In this document: in pieces, positions 10,255 to 20,636 of the stretch
Numbering within the stretch: the first letter of the stretch is position 1
Layout of the letters: each line of letters opens with the position of its first letter
Made by a program: the position numbers and the translations under genes
Notes under the pieces: model-generated
Seen by the model: the letters and a program-made list of their open reading frames with translations, nothing else
The model's database searches: none
Told to the model about the DNA's origin: nothing
Source of the DNA: an uncultured Gammaproteobacteria bacterium
GTDB taxonomy: Bacteria; Pseudomonadota; Gammaproteobacteria; Nitrosococcales; Methylophagaceae
DNA length: 64,000 bases
Direction of reading: 5' to 3'
Assembly (NCBI GenBank): GCA_905479985.1
Contig: CAJQOM010000018.1
Coordinates: forward strand, 1-64,000

Positions 10255-11011
10255 AGTCGTAGTGATCACTGGTGGAGCAGGATTGATTGGTAGGGCATTT
10301 GTCAGCGCCATTCTTGAGTCGGGTGGCACCGCTATTATCGCTGATATGAATACAGAACAAAGCGAGTCAATGCAACAAGCACTTACAGAAGGTGATAACA
10401 ACAATAAGCTTGATGTTGTGGCGTTAGACATTACATCAAAATCATCTCTAACGGCATGTATCGAATATGTAAATGATAAATATGGTCGAATTGATGCTTT
10501 GGTGAATAATGCCTATCCGCGTAACCCGCAATATGGCAGACATTTTTTTGATGTAGAATACGGTGATTTTGTCGAAAATGTAGGTTTGAACCTTGGCGGT
10601 TACACACTAGCATCACAATGTTTTTCTCGGTATTTCAAAAATCAAGGCCATGGAAATATTGTTAATATTGCCTCAATTTATGGTGTCATAGCACCTAAAT
10701 TTGATGTTTACAATGAGACCTTAATGACCGTACCTGTTGAATACGCCGCTATAAAAGCGGGGTTGATTCACTTAACAAAGTACATGGCTAATTACTTCAA
10801 AGGTATGAATATTAGAGTGAATACGATTAGTCCTGGTGGAATTTCAGATAACCAACCAGAGGTATTCTTAGAAAATTATAAAGCGGAATGTATCAGCAAA
10901 GGGATGCTTGATGCAAAGGATTTGACGGGAACATTGATCTATTTGTTAAGTGATATGAGTCAGTATGTAAATGGCCAAAATATCATCGTTGATGATGGGT
11001 TTACTTTATGA
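10241..11011 (+). CDS. Short-chain dehydrogenase (PtmA-like)
   Basis: VITGGAGLIGRAF, NNAYPRN, NIASIYG, YAAIKAG, C-terminal YVNGQNIIVDDGFTL. Confidence 0.85.
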   Translation: MLQNKVVVITGGAGLIGRAFVSAILESGGTAIIADMNTEQSESMQQALTEGDNNNKLDVVALDITSKSSLTACIEYVNDKYGRIDALVNNAYPRNPQYGRHFFDVEYGDFVENVGLNLGGYTLASQCFSRYFKNQGHGNIVNIASIYGVIAPKFDVYNETLMTVPVEYAAIKAGLIHLTKYMANYFKGMNIRVNTISPGGISDNQPEVFLENYKAECISKGMLDAKDLTGTLIYLLSDMSQYVNGQNIIVDDGFTL

Positions 11012-11556
11012 TCAAGCAGCTCTACAAAAAGAGGTTGTTTGACCTCAAGGAGGATAGACTTGGCCCTGATTGTCCTTTTACACATTGGAGGCTATATACC
11101 AAAGGAGCAATGTTTAAGTTATGTAAAGCTAAGTTTCGTGGTTTTGGGTCAGGTTCTGAGTTTCGCCCGGGTGCTTACGCAATAACATGTTCAAAAATTT
11201 CATTAGGAAAAAATGTTGTAATCAGGCCACAATCAATGCTCTTTGCAGATCCACGCCCTGGAAAAAATGGCAGCATTATTATTGAAAATGATGTCATGTT
11301 AGGAGCGGGAATTCACATCTATGTTGCCAATCATATATATGATCGTAATGAGTCTAATATAATTGAACAGGGGCACCATGAAGCTAAAACCGTTCACTTA
11401 AAAGAAGGGTGTTGGATAGGGGCTAATGTAACAATTCTCCCTGGCGTTACCATAGGTAATAATGCCGTAGTTGGAGCAGGAAGTATAGTGACCAAGTCTG
11501 TTCCCGATAGGACCGTCTATGCCGGTAATCCGGCAAAACTGATAAAAAAAATATAA
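11008..11556 (+). CDS. Left-handed beta-helix (hexapeptide) acyltransferase
   Basis: Hexapeptide repeats, GCWIGANVTILPGVTIGNNAVVGAGSIVTKSVP, AGNPAKLIKKI. Confidence 0.88.
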   Translation: MIKQLYKKRLFDLKEDRLGPDCPFTHWRLYTKGAMFKLCKAKFRGFGSGSEFRPGAYAITCSKISLGKNVVIRPQSMLFADPRPGKNGSIIIENDVMLGAGIHIYVANHIYDRNESNIIEQGHHEAKTVHLKEGCWIGANVTILPGVTIGNNAVVGAGSIVTKSVPDRTVYAGNPAKLIKKI

Positions 11557-11562
11557 AGCCAA

Positions 11563-13068
11563 ATGGAGGACAGCCTACAAAAACGATATAGCATTAAGCT
11601 GGCGGCTAATATTGTAGGCGGCCTTATAAACATTATATTAGTCGCGATCGTTCCCAAAGCGTTGGGGCCTGTTGCATTTGGCCAGTTTAGTTATCTTCAG
11701 CAATTCTTCTCTCAAATTATCGCTTTTATAGATGGCGGTACTTCGACGGCCTTTTTCACAAAACTATCTGCAAGAAATGAAAGAAAAGAGCTCATTAGTT
11801 TTTACTTCATTTTCTCGATATGTTTGTTCATTGTTTTGATACTGTTTTTTTCAATAGTCAATATAACGGGTCATGTTGCGTATTTTGCACCAGGAATCCC
11901 ACCCGAATATCTATACCTCGGATTATGGTTTGGTTTCTTCACTTGGTTTACACAAATTTTTATCAAGATAGCCGATGCTTATGCCTTAACCATCTCTGTA
12001 GAGTTGATTAAAATTAGTCATAAGCTTGTGATGCTAGGCTTATTGTTATATTTAGTACAAAAGCCAATATTTAATTTAACCTATTATTTTTACTTCCATT
12101 ATTTCTCCTTGCTGAGCTTTTTATTGTTGATCGCGGTTTTGTTTATCAGAAAGGGCGTGTTGAGTATTGATCTTGTTACACTCAAACTCGCCTACAAGCG
12201 TCTGATAGCAGAATTTGTTAAGTTTTCATCTTCCATCTTTATTTTCAATATTGTTGCTATAGCGGTGGCATTGTTTGATATTTGGCTGTTACAGAAGACC
12301 AGTGGTTCAATCGAAACAGGTTTTTATGGCTTAGCGTACTCAATTGCTGCAATGTGTTTTTTGTTTACAAGCGCAATGACACCGCTGATTACGCGAGAAT
12401 TTTCCAAGTCTTATGAAAATTCAAAAATGAACGAAATTAGACGGTTATTTAAAAAATATATACCGATGCTTTATGCGGTATCGGCCTATTTCGGGGTGTT
12501 TATTGCGTTGCAAAGCGAGAACTTGTTATTAGTTTTTACCGATGAGCAATTCAAAGGTGCTTATGTTGCATTAGTTATCATGGCTTTCTATCCATTGCAT
12601 CAGACTTACGGACAACTGAGTAGTGCACTTTTCTTTGCAACTGAGGAAACGCGGTTATATAAGAAAATAGGTGTTTTTACATCGCTGATAGGTTTATTAT
12701 TTTCTTTTGTTTTGATCTACTGGCTTAGTTTGGGTGCGGCAGGCTTCGCATGGAAAATGGTACTGGTGCAGATTATAGGCGTAAATATACAGCTATATTT
12801 CAATACACGGTTTTTGAAACTAAAAATACTACCTTTCATACAGCACCAGCTTTATTCTGTTCTTATTCTGGGAGGGTTAGCTTATCTCAGTGTAATTGTG
12901 ACACTCATTAATCTAAGCCCAATACAGAGCATTTTAATGTCAGGCATTATTTATACGGTATTGGTCATAGGGATGACTTTTCTATTCCCATTATTATTTA
13001 TGACAAACAGAGCAGAGTTGAAGCAGTTCAGTAGCAATATTATTAGAAAAATCCTGAGAAGTAGTTAA
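11563..13068 (+). CDS. Polysaccharide flippase (Wzx-like)
   Basis: ~12 hydrophobic segments; N-terminal AANIVGGLINIILVAIVPKALGPVAFGQFSYLQ typical of the Wzx/RfbX family. Confidence 0.85.
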   Translation: MEDSLQKRYSIKLAANIVGGLINIILVAIVPKALGPVAFGQFSYLQQFFSQIIAFIDGGTSTAFFTKLSARNERKELISFYFIFSICLFIVLILFFSIVNITGHVAYFAPGIPPEYLYLGLWFGFFTWFTQIFIKIADAYALTISVELIKISHKLVMLGLLLYLVQKPIFNLTYYFYFHYFSLLSFLLLIAVLFIRKGVLSIDLVTLKLAYKRLIAEFVKFSSSIFIFNIVAIAVALFDIWLLQKTSGSIETGFYGLAYSIAAMCFLFTSAMTPLITREFSKSYENSKMNEIRRLFKKYIPMLYAVSAYFGVFIALQSENLLLVFTDEQFKGAYVALVIMAFYPLHQTYGQLSSALFFATEETRLYKKIGVFTSLIGLLFSFVLIYWLSLGAAGFAWKMVLVQIIGVNIQLYFNTRFLKLKILPFIQHQLYSVLILGGLAYLSVIVTLINLSPIQSILMSGIIYTVLVIGMTFLFPLLFMTNRAELKQFSSNIIRKILRSS

Positions 13069-13103
13069 TACGGTGTTACTTGTTAAAGTGAAATTAATAA
13101 AAA

Positions 13104-14933
13104 ATGAATAATGAGCCAAGCATAGGTTTAAAAACTAGATACAGGTATATTTTCATTGTTGATACGCTGGATTACTGGAAAGGGCACTCAAAAGAATATA
13201 CGCCAACGCTTGATCTGGTATTAACCTATGATTTAGGGCTGTATAAGTTTATCCACGGTAAGGGCGGCGATGTCTTTTATGTCGATCACTTGGTCGATGC
13301 TGAACGCATGCAAATTAATAATTTTAAGAGTTATCAGTTTTTTAAAGACTGGCATTTTGCTGAAGATGGACAAGATATATTTAAATATAAAGACATTCCT
13401 TTTGGCTTCTCATTTCGTTTAGAAATATGGAATGATCTCATTTTTTATATTCGTACCTATTTAAACCTCTCACGTTTGTCAGAAATAGAGGTGAGTTCGG
13501 TTATTCTGATATCTGACAACGAAGTCATTAGCTCAGTTTTAAAGACGTTAGAAGTCGACTTTACAAGGGTCAAGTCAGAGAGCTCAAATTCTGGTTCAAG
13601 CTATTTCTTCCCAATAGCCCAATGGATGGATGAAAAAATTAGACCTAAGGGTTTAAGGGCTTTCTTATATAAAGCCAGAGAGTGGGTATCGGCCATTTAC
13701 GGTTATGGCATGCCTGTCGTGGATAAACTGTTGAGTAAGAAAAAAAAATCAACAATTTTTATACAAGAATATCATCCGACGCGAAAGTTAATAGCGCACT
13801 TTAGGAAAGATCCGAAGGTAAAAGTATTATTAACTAACTTTTCTCATCACACGAAACTGGCTGAGAACTTAGCCGAACGATTATTACCTATCAGTGGTTC
13901 ATTACAAGGCTATGAAGGTAGCTCTAGTGAATTAATGGCTGAGTTTAAAAAGCGCAGAAGTGCTAAGTTGATATTGGATGATGGTAGTGATATCAGCTCC
14001 GAAGTCTATAACTTAATTGAAGGTCGTATCCAGGACAGAGTGGCGTATACCTTGAGAACACTAGACTCATGTATCAAATATCTCGAGAAATACCCAGTGA
14101 GTTTAGAAGTACTGATCGCCAATATCGGACATACCGCGACCCTATTTGATTGTGTATGCAAAGACAAAGGCATACCGAGTTATTTAATCATCAATGGTTT
14201 ATTGGGGCCAGAATATTCAGATGAAAGTAAGTACGCGACAGTCATTAATAGTTATTCTGAAAGTATTAAAAACCATTATTATAAAGGAATGGGGAATATT
14301 GTCGTATTAGGGGACCCCAGGATGGATATGTATCCACCAGAGTTACAAAAATCGAATTTAAGTATCACTTCACCAACCATCACTGTGGGTGCTTCAGGAT
14401 TTAATAGCGTAGATTTGAATTCATATGTCGCTGTGGAATTTGATTTTATGTACGATGTCTTGTCAGCACTATCGATCATTAAAAAGCGTGGTGTTGATAT
14501 CAACACCGTGATTAAAGTGAGAGGGAATGGTTATAGAGAGCAATACGAAAGTTTTGCCGAAACTTTTTTCCCTGAGTTAGACTGTGAAATTATAGATACG
14601 GTACCGATGAAAGATGTTTTAATGAAAACTGATTTTTATATTAGTATTTATTCTCAGACACTGTTTGAAGCATCATGCCTTGGTATTCCAGCTGTTTATT
14701 ATAAAAAAGATAATGAAATAATGGATACACCCTTCGATGGCCATTCGGAACTTGTTAGCGTCGGCAATATTGATGATTTGATAACGGCATTTGATGATTT
14801 TCAACATAATCCAAGTCGATATCAAAATTTCCTTAAGCGAGAGGTGATGGAAAAGTATATTGGCCCATTGGATGGGGGGAATTTAGAACGGAATAAAGCG
14901 TTTATATATAGTTTATTGGATGGACACAATTGA
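13104..14933 (+). CDS. Putative surface-carbohydrate glycosyltransferase (GT-B-like C-terminal half)
   Basis: 609 aa; [11 protein letters not shown] and C-terminal [22 protein letters not shown] motif; lies between Wzx and acyltransferases. Confidence 0.55.
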   Translation: MNNEPSIGLKTRYRYIFIVDTLDYWKGHSKEYTPTLDLVLTYDLGLYKFIHGKGGDVFYVDHLVDAERMQINNFKSYQFFKDWHFAEDGQDIFKYKDIPFGFSFRLEIWNDLIFYIRTYLNLSRLSEIEVSSVILISDNEVISSVLKTLEVDFTRVKSESSNSGSSYFFPIAQWMDEKIRPKGLRAFLYKAREWVSAIYGYGMPVVDKLLSKKKKSTIFIQEYHPTRKLIAHFRKDPKVKVLLTNFSHHTKLAENLAERLLPISGSLQGYEGSSSELMAEFKKRRSAKLILDDGSDISSEVYNLIEGRIQDRVAYTLRTLDSCIKYLEKYPVSLEVLIANIGHTATLFDCVCKDKGIPSYLIINGLLGPEYSDESKYATVINSYSESIKNHYYKGMGNIVVLGDPRMDMYPPELQKSNLSITSPTITVGASGFNSVDLNSYVAVEFDFMYDVLSALSIIKKRGVDINTVIKVRGNGYREQYESFAETFFPELDCEIIDTVPMKDVLMKTDFYISIYSQTLFEASCLGIPAVYYKKDNEIMDTPFDGHSELVSVGNIDDLITAFDDFQHNPSRYQNFLKREVMEKYIGPLDGGNLERNKAFIYSLLDGHN

Positions 14934-15589
14934 TAATTAATTGCCTGAAGAGCTACTTGCGTCGTTGGAAATTAGCTAAGCGTTTTCCGAACAGCCATGT
15001 GTATATGGGCGCTTCTGTCGATGAAAAAAGTGTTATCAGCAAGTACGTTGTTTTATTTCAAAATGTTATTTTACAAAATACAACAGTCGCAGAGCATAGC
15101 TATATTCAAAAGAATACAACGCTGTTGAACACTGAAGTGGATCGCTTTTGTTCTATCGCTCAGGATGTCTGTATTGGCCCTATTAACCATCCAATTAATA
15201 GGGTCAGTACTAGCCCGGTATTTTATGATAAAAACCAACCGTTACCTTTTTTCTATGTTGATCATGATCGCTTTCAACCGGATGGGGTTATCCCCACAAT
15301 TATTGAGGCCGATGTCTGGATTGGCCAAGGTGCGATGATTATGCCTGGCGTGACGGTCGGTGTTGGCGCGGTGATTGGTGCCGGCGCGATTGTTACAAAA
15401 GATGTAGCAGCCTATAGTGTCACCGCTGGTGTGCCCGCTCGGCATATCAAGTGGCGATTCAATGAGCCTGTGCGTAAGGGATTGATAGACTCCCGGTGGT
15501 GGACATTCGATGAAGAAAGGTTAGTAAGGCTCGCCCCCTTATTTAATGAACCAGAAGCCTTCTTGAAGAAGCTAGTGAGTGAAAATTAA
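14930..15589 (+). CDS. Hexapeptide (XAT/CatB-like) acyltransferase
   Basis: [51 protein letters not shown]. Confidence 0.88.
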   Translation: MIINCLKSYLRRWKLAKRFPNSHVYMGASVDEKSVISKYVVLFQNVILQNTTVAEHSYIQKNTTLLNTEVDRFCSIAQDVCIGPINHPINRVSTSPVFYDKNQPLPFFYVDHDRFQPDGVIPTIIEADVWIGQGAMIMPGVTVGVGAVIGAGAIVTKDVAAYSVTAGVPARHIKWRFNEPVRKGLIDSRWWTFDEERLVRLAPLFNEPEAFLKKLVSEN

Positions 15590-16178
15590 GGTGTTAACAT
15601 TTAAAACATATAAGCGATGCCAACAGTTCATTTCTAGAGCTGTGTTTAGGGTATTGTTTGCCCATCGGTTTAAGGCGTTTGGGCGAAAGACAGTTCTGGT
15701 CTCACCCGATAAAATAGAAGGTGAAGAATATATTGTCTTAGAAGATAACGTGAGTATCAATTCAATGGCTTGGTTATTGGCATTGAAGCAAGATAAGGTT
15801 GAACCAAAGCTTTTAATCAAAAAAGGCACGGTGATTGGCCGCTTTTCACATATTGTTGCACTTCAACATGTTGAAATAGAAAGTAATGTATTGATAGCAG
15901 ATAAAGTTTATATATCGGATAACATTCATGATTATCGGGATATTAATATTCCTATCATTAAACAAGCGGTGTTATTCAAAGCCCCTGTTATTATTGGTGA
16001 AAATAGTTGGATCGGTGAGAATGTATCAATTATGGGTGCTAGCATAGGAAGGCATTGTGTGATTGGTGCGAATGCGGTTGTAACTAATGATATCCCAGAT
16101 TATAGCGTTGCTGTAGGTTCTCCAGCAAAAGTAATTAAGCGGTTCAACGTTGAGAAAAATGAATGGCAGAAAGTGTAA
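15579..16178 (+). CDS. Hexapeptide acyltransferase
   Basis: [55 protein letters not shown]. Confidence 0.88.
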   Translation: MKIKVLTFKTYKRCQQFISRAVFRVLFAHRFKAFGRKTVLVSPDKIEGEEYIVLEDNVSINSMAWLLALKQDKVEPKLLIKKGTVIGRFSHIVALQHVEIESNVLIADKVYISDNIHDYRDINIPIIKQAVLFKAPVIIGENSWIGENVSIMGASIGRHCVIGANAVVTNDIPDYSVAVGSPAKVIKRFNVEKNEWQKV

Positions 16179-17156
16179 ATGGACTTGGAAAATAAAAAGG
16201 TCCTATTTATTGCCCCTGTTTTCTATCAATACCACACCGAGATAATCAAAACGTTAAAGCTTTTCGGTGCTGAAGTGATATTTCTTCCGGAAATGAGGCA
16301 GTCCCTGTGGTTTAGATTATCTCAGAAAATAAGTTCTAAGCTGCAAGCGGTTATAGAAAGCAAGTATCGCCAGTGGATATTGAACGAGATAAAAGAGGAC
16401 GAGTTTGATCTTGTTTTTATTATTAGAGGCGGCTATTTTGATGTGGCGTTTCTTCAAGCCTTAAAGCGCAAGTTAAGCCAAGCTAGATTTGTGATGTATC
16501 AATGGGATTCCGTATCACAAAATAATTATTTGCCGTTGATACCCTATTTTGATCATGTTCAAACCTTTGACATGAAAGATGCTGAGCGATATCAACTAGA
16601 TTATTTACCTCTTTTTTATACAGATGAGTATGCGGCGCTTAGAACTCAGAAACAAAATAAACAATATGACATTGTATTTTACGGTGCCTATCATAGTGAC
16701 CGCTTGGAAGTCATAAAGGCAGTAAGCGCTTTGTGTAAGCAGCAAGGTTTGGTATTTAAAAGTCATCTGTATATTACAAAATTAGCGCTGATGAGATTGT
16801 TAGTTACAGGTGTTATTAGCTATAAAGACAAGCAATTTCTAAAGACATATTCAGTCCCCAGCAACGACATTATCGAGGCATACAAGCGTACGACTGCCGC
16901 ATTAGATATAGAATTAGCGATTCAGGATGGGTTAACCATTAGAACCTTTGAAGTATTGGGTGCTGGACTTAAATTACTAACAACTAATGACAATATTAGG
17001 CAGGAAGCATTCTTTGATAGTAAAAAAATGATGATAATGGACCGTCATAATGTTGTGGTTTCGCCTGCTTTTTTCGAAAGTAGAGATAAGTCAGAAGAGG
17101 TTAGTTTTGAACAGTACCATATTAAAAACTGGCTTCGGAATGCACTCCTTGACTAG
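16179..17156 (+). CDS. CgeB-like glycosyltransferase family protein
   Basis: FVMYQWDSVSQNNY, DIVFYGAYHSDR, LTIRTFEVLGAGLKLLTTN pattern. Confidence 0.6.
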   Translation: MDLENKKVLFIAPVFYQYHTEIIKTLKLFGAEVIFLPEMRQSLWFRLSQKISSKLQAVIESKYRQWILNEIKEDEFDLVFIIRGGYFDVAFLQALKRKLSQARFVMYQWDSVSQNNYLPLIPYFDHVQTFDMKDAERYQLDYLPLFYTDEYAALRTQKQNKQYDIVFYGAYHSDRLEVIKAVSALCKQQGLVFKSHLYITKLALMRLLVTGVISYKDKQFLKTYSVPSNDIIEAYKRTTAALDIELAIQDGLTIRTFEVLGAGLKLLTTNDNIRQEAFFDSKKMMIMDRHNVVVSPAFFESRDKSEEVSFEQYHIKNWLRNALLD

Positions 17157-17219
17157 GTGGGCAATAGAAAGCGTTATAATACTTTTTTCACTAATTAAGA
17201 TTGAATAATAGAAGAGTCG

Positions 17220-18344
17220 ATGAAAAACATTTTAATTACAGGTGGTGCAGGTTTTATTGGCTCTAACTTGGCATTGCAGTTGGTTAGCTTAGGTTATCAG
17301 GTCACAGTGTTGGATAATCTGTCGCCACAGATTCATACAGAAAATTCGGCACTTTTCGACTCAATAAAAAATAAAGTGAATTTCATAAAAGGTGATGTTA
17401 GAAATAAAGAGGACTGGCTGTCTGCACTAGAAGGGCAAAATGCGATCGTACATTTAGCGGCAGAGACCGGTACTGGTCAGTCTATGTATGAAATAGAAAA
17501 ATATATCGATGTTAATATAAAAGGAACAGCGATTTTACTCGATTACTTGACTAATGAGACACATGACATCGAAAAAGTCATCGTAGCCTCTTCAAGGGCA
17601 ATATATGGCGAAGGGAAATATCACTGTACTCAACATGGCGATGTGTATCCATCAGAAAGGTCTGAAAATGACTTAGTAAACAGTGATTTTGAGGTTAAAT
17701 GCCCATACTGTGCCTCTGACGTTACATTAGCGCAGACAGATGAAGAGTCGAAAATTCATCCATCATCTATTTACGGTATTACCAAGCAAAATCAAGAGCA
17801 AATGGTAATGGTAACCTGTAAATCATTAGGTATTCCTGCGGTGGCCTTTAGATACCAAAATGTTTATGGCCCCGGGCAATCCTTATCAAACCCTTATACG
17901 GGTATTTTATCGATCTTTTCAACTAGCATTAAAAATAATAATGAGCTTAATATTTTTGAAGATGGTGAGGAAAGCCGTGATTTCGTCTATATAGATGATG
18001 TCATCAACGCAACAGTAAAAGGCCTTGAACAAGCTAGTGCAAATGGTGAAATATTTAATATTGGATCCGGGATTGGGACGACAGTTTTATCTGTTGCTAA
18101 TGCTTTAAAGCAAAGCTACCAATCAGATATTGATATTAAGATTAGTGGTAATTATCGTATCGGTGATATTCGTCATAATATTGCAGATTTAACCAAAGCT
18201 AAAGAAAATCTGGGTTTTGAGCCCCAAGTTTCTTTTTCTGAGGGTGTTAAGCAATTTACAGCGTGGGTTAACAATCAAGCCATTGAGGATGATTGTTACG
18301 AAGACAGTATTAGTGAAATGAAAGAGAAAGGGTTGTACAAATGA
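17220..18344 (+). CDS. NAD-dependent epimerase/dehydratase (dTDP-L-rhamnose 4-epimerase-like) with Cys/His insertion
   Basis: NILITGGAGFIGSNLALQL, SSRAIYGEG, SIYGITKQNQE, ESRDFVYIDDV. Confidence 0.8.
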   Translation: MKNILITGGAGFIGSNLALQLVSLGYQVTVLDNLSPQIHTENSALFDSIKNKVNFIKGDVRNKEDWLSALEGQNAIVHLAAETGTGQSMYEIEKYIDVNIKGTAILLDYLTNETHDIEKVIVASSRAIYGEGKYHCTQHGDVYPSERSENDLVNSDFEVKCPYCASDVTLAQTDEESKIHPSSIYGITKQNQEQMVMVTCKSLGIPAVAFRYQNVYGPGQSLSNPYTGILSIFSTSIKNNNELNIFEDGEESRDFVYIDDVINATVKGLEQASANGEIFNIGSGIGTTVLSVANALKQSYQSDIDIKISGNYRIGDIRHNIADLTKAKENLGFEPQVSFSEGVKQFTAWVNNQAIEDDCYEDSISEMKEKGLYK

Positions 18345-18360
18345 GCAAAGAGTTCATGTT

Positions 18361-19134
18361 ATGAAAGTCGTATTATTGGCTGGTGGTTTAGGTAGTAGAC
18401 TGAGTGAAGAAACGGATATCAGGCCGAAGCCCATGGTGGAGATTGGAGGGAGACCGATACTGTGGCACATCATGAAACTGTATTCACAATATGGTTTTAA
18501 TGACTTTGTGATATTGCTGGGATATAAAGGCTATTTCATCAAAGAATACTTTGCCAATTATTTTTTACATCAAAGTGATATCACGATCGATTTAAAAGAT
18601 AACAGCATGGAAATTCTAAATAATGCGAGTGAGCCTTGGAAAGTAACGTTGTTAGATACAGGGTTAAAGAGTATGACGGGTGGGCGTGTTAAGCGCGCAC
18701 AAGAGGTTGTAGGAAATGAACCTTTTATGTTGACATACGGTGATGGCGTATCTGATATCGAACTAGATAAATTAGTGGCATTTCATCAATCTCATGGTAA
18801 AGCTCTAACGATGACATCTGCTCAACCGGAGGGTCGATTTGGTGCTTTGAATATAGGCCACGATTCAGAAGTGACGAATTTCGAAGAGAAACCAAAAGGT
18901 GATGGGGGCTGGATCAATGCCGGTTTTTTTGTTTGTGAACCAAAAGTTTTCGATTACATTACCGATGGCGATTTAACCGTATTTGAAAATGAGCCCCTCC
19001 AAAATTTAGCAAAGGACGGGGAGTTATTTACCTATAAACATCAAGGGTTCTGGAAGCCTATGGATAGCCTAAAGGATAAGCAAGATCTGAATAAGCTGTG
19101 GGACGAAGGCAAAGCATTATGGAAGGTTTGGTAA
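18361..19134 (+). CDS. rfbF: Glucose-1-phosphate cytidylyltransferase
   Basis: LAGGLGSRLSEETDIRPKPMVEIGGRPILWHIMK; LTYGDGVSDI; NEPLQNLA. Confidence 0.93.
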   Translation: MKVVLLAGGLGSRLSEETDIRPKPMVEIGGRPILWHIMKLYSQYGFNDFVILLGYKGYFIKEYFANYFLHQSDITIDLKDNSMEILNNASEPWKVTLLDTGLKSMTGGRVKRAQEVVGNEPFMLTYGDGVSDIELDKLVAFHQSHGKALTMTSAQPEGRFGALNIGHDSEVTNFEEKPKGDGGWINAGFFVCEPKVFDYITDGDLTVFENEPLQNLAKDGELFTYKHQGFWKPMDSLKDKQDLNKLWDEGKALWKVW

Positions 19135-20226
19135 GTGTTTAACAATCAATATAGTGGGAAAAAGATCTTAATCACGGGACACACGGGTTTCAAAGGGACG
19201 TGGCTGACAACCTGGTTATTAGAGTTAGGCGCAACAGTAGTAGGTGTTTCGAAAGATATTCCGACAACACCTTCAATGTTTGAAGTCCTTGGTCTAGAAA
19301 ATAAAATAAAACATTACATCCAAGATATCAGGGATAGTCAAAAGTTAGAGTCGATAATAACCGAAGAGAAGCCAGACTTTATATTCCATTTGGCCGCACA
19401 GGCGATTGTATCTAAGTCATATGGTGATCCCGTTGACACGATAACGACTAACGTCTTGGGGACAATAAATGTTTTAGAGGCTTTAAGGCGAATTAACCCA
19501 AGCTGCATCGCCATTATCATTACGAGCGACAAATGCTATGACAATATAGAGCAAGTCTGGGGTTATAAAGAAAATGATCCGATGGGGGGCAAGGATATTT
19601 ATAGTAGCTCAAAGGGCGCTGCAGAGCTGCTCATTAAGTCATATTTTCATTCATTCTTTAATACTGAAAGCGCGAATGTAAAGTTAGGGATTTGTAGAGC
19701 TGGAAATGTGATTGGCGGTGGTGACTGGGCAAGTGACCGGATTGTCGTCGATTGCGTTAAAGCTTGGTGTAATAAAGAGGTTGTTGAAATACGTAGCCCC
19801 AATGCAACTAGGCCATGGCAACATGTGCTAGAGCCGTTAAGTGGATATTTAACGCTAGGGCAAGATCTAGCTGAAGGCGGGAGGCTGCATGGAGAGGCGT
19901 TTAATTTTGGCCCAAGGGCGGAACAAAACAGAACAGTTTTGGAGTTGCTCAAAGATTTATCTGATGGTTGGGATATTAAAGAAGCTTATGAAGTAACAGA
20001 TAATATACCTTTCCATGAAGCAGGTTTGTTAAAGTTAAATTGCGATAAGGCCTTGTCCAAAATGAAGTGGCAAGCAACGATGAATTATCAACAAACTGTC
20101 CAATATACCGGCAGTTGGTACCTTGACTATTATCATGGAGCAGCTGTGATGTACGACAAAACGGTTCAGCAAATTGAAAGTTATCAAGCATTAGCAAAAA
20201 CACAAAAGGCGTTATGGACGGTTTAA
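19135..20226 (+). CDS. rfbG: CDP-glucose 4,6-dehydratase
   Basis: KILITGHTGFKGTWLTTWLLELGA, TSDKCYDN, YSSSKGAAELL; directly after rfbF. Confidence 0.92.
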   Translation: MFNNQYSGKKILITGHTGFKGTWLTTWLLELGATVVGVSKDIPTTPSMFEVLGLENKIKHYIQDIRDSQKLESIITEEKPDFIFHLAAQAIVSKSYGDPVDTITTNVLGTINVLEALRRINPSCIAIIITSDKCYDNIEQVWGYKENDPMGGKDIYSSSKGAAELLIKSYFHSFFNTESANVKLGICRAGNVIGGGDWASDRIVVDCVKAWCNKEVVEIRSPNATRPWQHVLEPLSGYLTLGQDLAEGGRLHGEAFNFGPRAEQNRTVLELLKDLSDGWDIKEAYEVTDNIPFHEAGLLKLNCDKALSKMKWQATMNYQQTVQYTGSWYLDYYHGAAVMYDKTVQQIESYQALAKTQKALWTV

Positions 20227-20636
20227 TTATTACGCCACTTAAACAAATACACCATCCCAAAGGTGATGTACTGCATGGAATGAAGGCCTCTGATCAAGGG
20301 TATGCCGGTTTTGGAGAAGCTTATTTTTCTACCGTGAATAAGGGTCAAGTAAAGGGGTGGAAAAAACATACTAAAATGACGATGAATATCGTAGTCCCTA
20401 TGGGTGCGGTTAAATTGGTCTTTTTCGACAAACGAGAAAAGGCTTCAAGTTTTGATAGCTTTTATACGGTGACCCTTTCAACAGACAACTATATGCGAGT
20501 GACCATCCCACCGAATATATGGGTAGCATTTCAAGGCCAAGCAGAGCATAACCTGTTGCTGAATTTAGCCAGTATCGAACATACACCCGACGAAGCAGAA
20601 AGCATCGATTTAGAAAGTATTCATTATGACTGGTAA
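20214..20636 (+). CDS. RmlC-like cupin (dTDP-4-dehydrorhamnose 3,5-epimerase family)
   Basis: HHPKGDVLHGMKASDQGYAGFGEAYFSTVNKGQVKGWKKHTKMTMN, IPPNIWVAFQG. Confidence 0.78.
   Translation: MDGLIITPLKQIHHPKGDVLHGMKASDQGYAGFGEAYFSTVNKGQVKGWKKHTKMTMNIVVPMGAVKLVFFDKREKASSFDSFYTVTLSTDNYMRVTIPPNIWVAFQGQAEHNLLLNLASIEHTPDEAESIDLESIHYDW

Noticed and set aside
11820-12011. Out-of-frame 63-aa Cys-rich ORF in the Wzx gene
   Set aside because: Frame-shifted reading of a hydrophobic gene; the Cys-rich composition arises from TGT-rich codons
17149-17180. Internal promoter TTGACT...TATAAT before the CDP-sugar half of the cluster
   Set aside because: Spacing between the boxes is 20 nt, outside the usual 16-18; the -10 alone is not enough support
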